Assembly (NCBI GenBank): GCA_031290295.1
Contig: JAITNT010000297.1
Span: forward strand, 1-6,903
Direction: 5' to 3'
Source of the DNA: Clostridiales bacterium
Lineage (GTDB): Bacteria > Bacillota > Clostridia > Christensenellales > DUVY01
Length of the DNA: 6,903 nt
Below are positions 6,312 through 6,903 of this stretch, one piece after another (position 1 is the first letter of the stretch; every line of letters starts with the position of its first letter). The notes below the pieces were generated by a model. It saw nothing but the letters and a program-made list of their open reading frames with translations, was not told where the DNA came from and did no database searches. Position numbers and translations under genes: made by a program.

Positions 6312-6334
6312 TCTTAGTATGGAAAAGAAAGCAA
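6304..6334 (-). promoter_or_regulatory. Weak candidate promoter for the GH13-malEFG operon
   Basis: The reverse strand has TTGCTT (6329-6334) and TATAAA (6304-6309) with a 19-nt spacer. The -10 would overlap the regulator's TATAAT, forming a bidirectional promoter just upstream of the candidate operator. The -35 match is poor and the spacer long. I found no better minus-strand promoter in 6094-6318. If used, the operon leader would be about 200 nt. Confidence 0.22.
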
Positions 6335-6903
6335 CTATAAGAGACGTGGCGCGCATTGCCGGCGTATCTATCGCGACCGTTTCATATGTCATTAACGGTC
6401 GCATGAATAAACGCATTCCCGACGTCACGCGGAAGAAGGTAATGCAGGCCGTAAACTTTCTCAATTATTCGCCCAACCCGTTCGCCGTCGGCTTCTTTGC
6501 AAATCACGCGCATAATATCGCCGTGCGCACCTCCGCCGACTCCTGCTTCTTACAGGAAGCGGAAACGGTGTTCTTCCTGAACAGCTTTAACGGCGCGGTC
6601 GAAAACAATAATTACAGCCTGTCCTATCTGCCCGACAAAGCGCCCCGAAAGCTGACCGCCGAGGTCTGCGTATGCTTTAACCTCAGCCGCGCGGAATTCT
6701 ATGCGCTCGGCGATGAAAACTTTATTCCTCTGGTAGCCCTGGACTGTGTTATAAACGACCCGATTTTTTATCAGGTTACGCCCGACTTCGCAAAAATCAA
6801 GGCCGCCGCCGACGCTCATTTTAACTCGGCGTATACTTACGTCGCGGTTACGCCCGCAAACGCGGAATTTCGCCAAAGCATTTTGGCGGTATTCCCAAAC
6901 GCG
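6319..6903 (+). CDS. LacI-family transcriptional regulator, 3' end missing
   Basis: The first 195 residues are present and the frame is open at the window edge; the family is usually 330-350 residues long. Residues 6-28 (ATIRDVARIAGVS followed by IATVSYVING) form the canonical LacI helix-turn-helix starting right at the N-terminus, which fixes the ATG. The hinge region reads YSPNPFAVGFF (50-60). The usual A-R-x-L-like hinge pattern is replaced by A-V-G-F-F, so the hinge leucine is not evident. The effector domain from about 65 onward is recognisable mainly by pattern and looks diverged. It is divergent from the GH13-malEFG operon and most likely controls it, responding to a maltodextrin-type sugar or a phosphorylated metabolite; it corresponds in position to mdxR/malR regulators. 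The symbol is left blank because the ligand is unknown. Translation is predicted to be leaderless. Confidence 0.93.
   Translation, partial: MEKKATIRDVARIAGVSIATVSYVINGRMNKRIPDVTRKKVMQAVNFLNYSPNPFAVGFFANHAHNIAVRTSADSCFLQEAETVFFLNSFNGAVENNNYSLSYLPDKAPRKLTAEVCVCFNLSRAEFYALGDENFIPLVALDCVINDPIFYQVTPDFAKIKAAADAHFNSAYTYVAVTPANAEFRQSILAVFPNA

Noticed and set aside
6279..6464. A 61-codon minus-strand open frame across the regulator start
   Set aside because: It is antisense to the helix-turn-helix coding region and lacks a ribosome site or recognisable domain.
1..6903. Transporter ATPase, tRNA, rRNA, CRISPR array or insertion sequence
   Set aside because: I looked for Walker motifs, clustered spaced repeats, transposase motifs and RNA gene signatures and saw none. 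The missing ATPase is best explained by a shared MsmX-type protein encoded elsewhere or by a gene beyond the window.

Overview
The window carries a maltodextrin (alpha-glucan oligosaccharide) uptake and hydrolysis operon on the minus strand, plus the 5' part of a divergent LacI-family regulator on the plus strand. A Gram-positive-type host is suggested by three things. The binding protein is a lipoprotein with a clean lipobox, ribosome sites are strong AGGAGG-type, and no dedicated ATPase lies beside the permeases (many Bacillota share one MsmX-type ATPase among sugar importers). GC content looks intermediate. My best guess is an uncultured member of the Clostridia; the taxonomy is inference.

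Reading the minus strand from right to left, the order is: a cytoplasmic GH13 neopullulanase/cyclomaltodextrinase-type enzyme (4396-6093), a 159-nt gap with possible RNA structure, a MalE-like lipoprotein (2800-4236), a MalF-like permease with a long extra N-terminal membrane region (976-2769), and a MalG-like permease (143-979) that overlaps MalF by 4 nt. After a 133-nt gap, a further minus-strand gene begins at position 9 and runs off the left edge. That gap holds its own promoter, a strong hairpin and a duplicated Shine-Dalgarno segment. The gene order matches the mdxR-bbmA-mdxEFG maltodextrin cluster of Bacillus subtilis, except that the regulator here is divergent.

The regulator (6319 to the right edge, incomplete) has a textbook LacI-family helix-turn-helix. 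Its promoter is near consensus (TTGACA, 18 nt, TATAAT), and the -10 box is so close to the ATG that the mRNA is predicted to be leaderless. A palindrome (AAAACG-CA-CGTTTT) lies between -35 and -10 and is a good candidate operator. The 225-nt divergent intergenic region also contains two hairpin-forming inverted repeats and a 13-mer (GCGTTTGCCCCGC) that recurs in the leader of the left-edge gene.

The inferred pathway is as follows. The lipoprotein captures maltodextrin outside the cell, and MalF/MalG with an ATPase encoded elsewhere import it. The GH13 enzyme cleaves it in the cytoplasm, and the LacI-type protein controls the locus in response to a sugar. The basic system is a known type. The unusual parts are the non-coding leader of the left-edge gene, the leaderless regulator, the MalF extension and an EF-hand-like loop in the binding protein.
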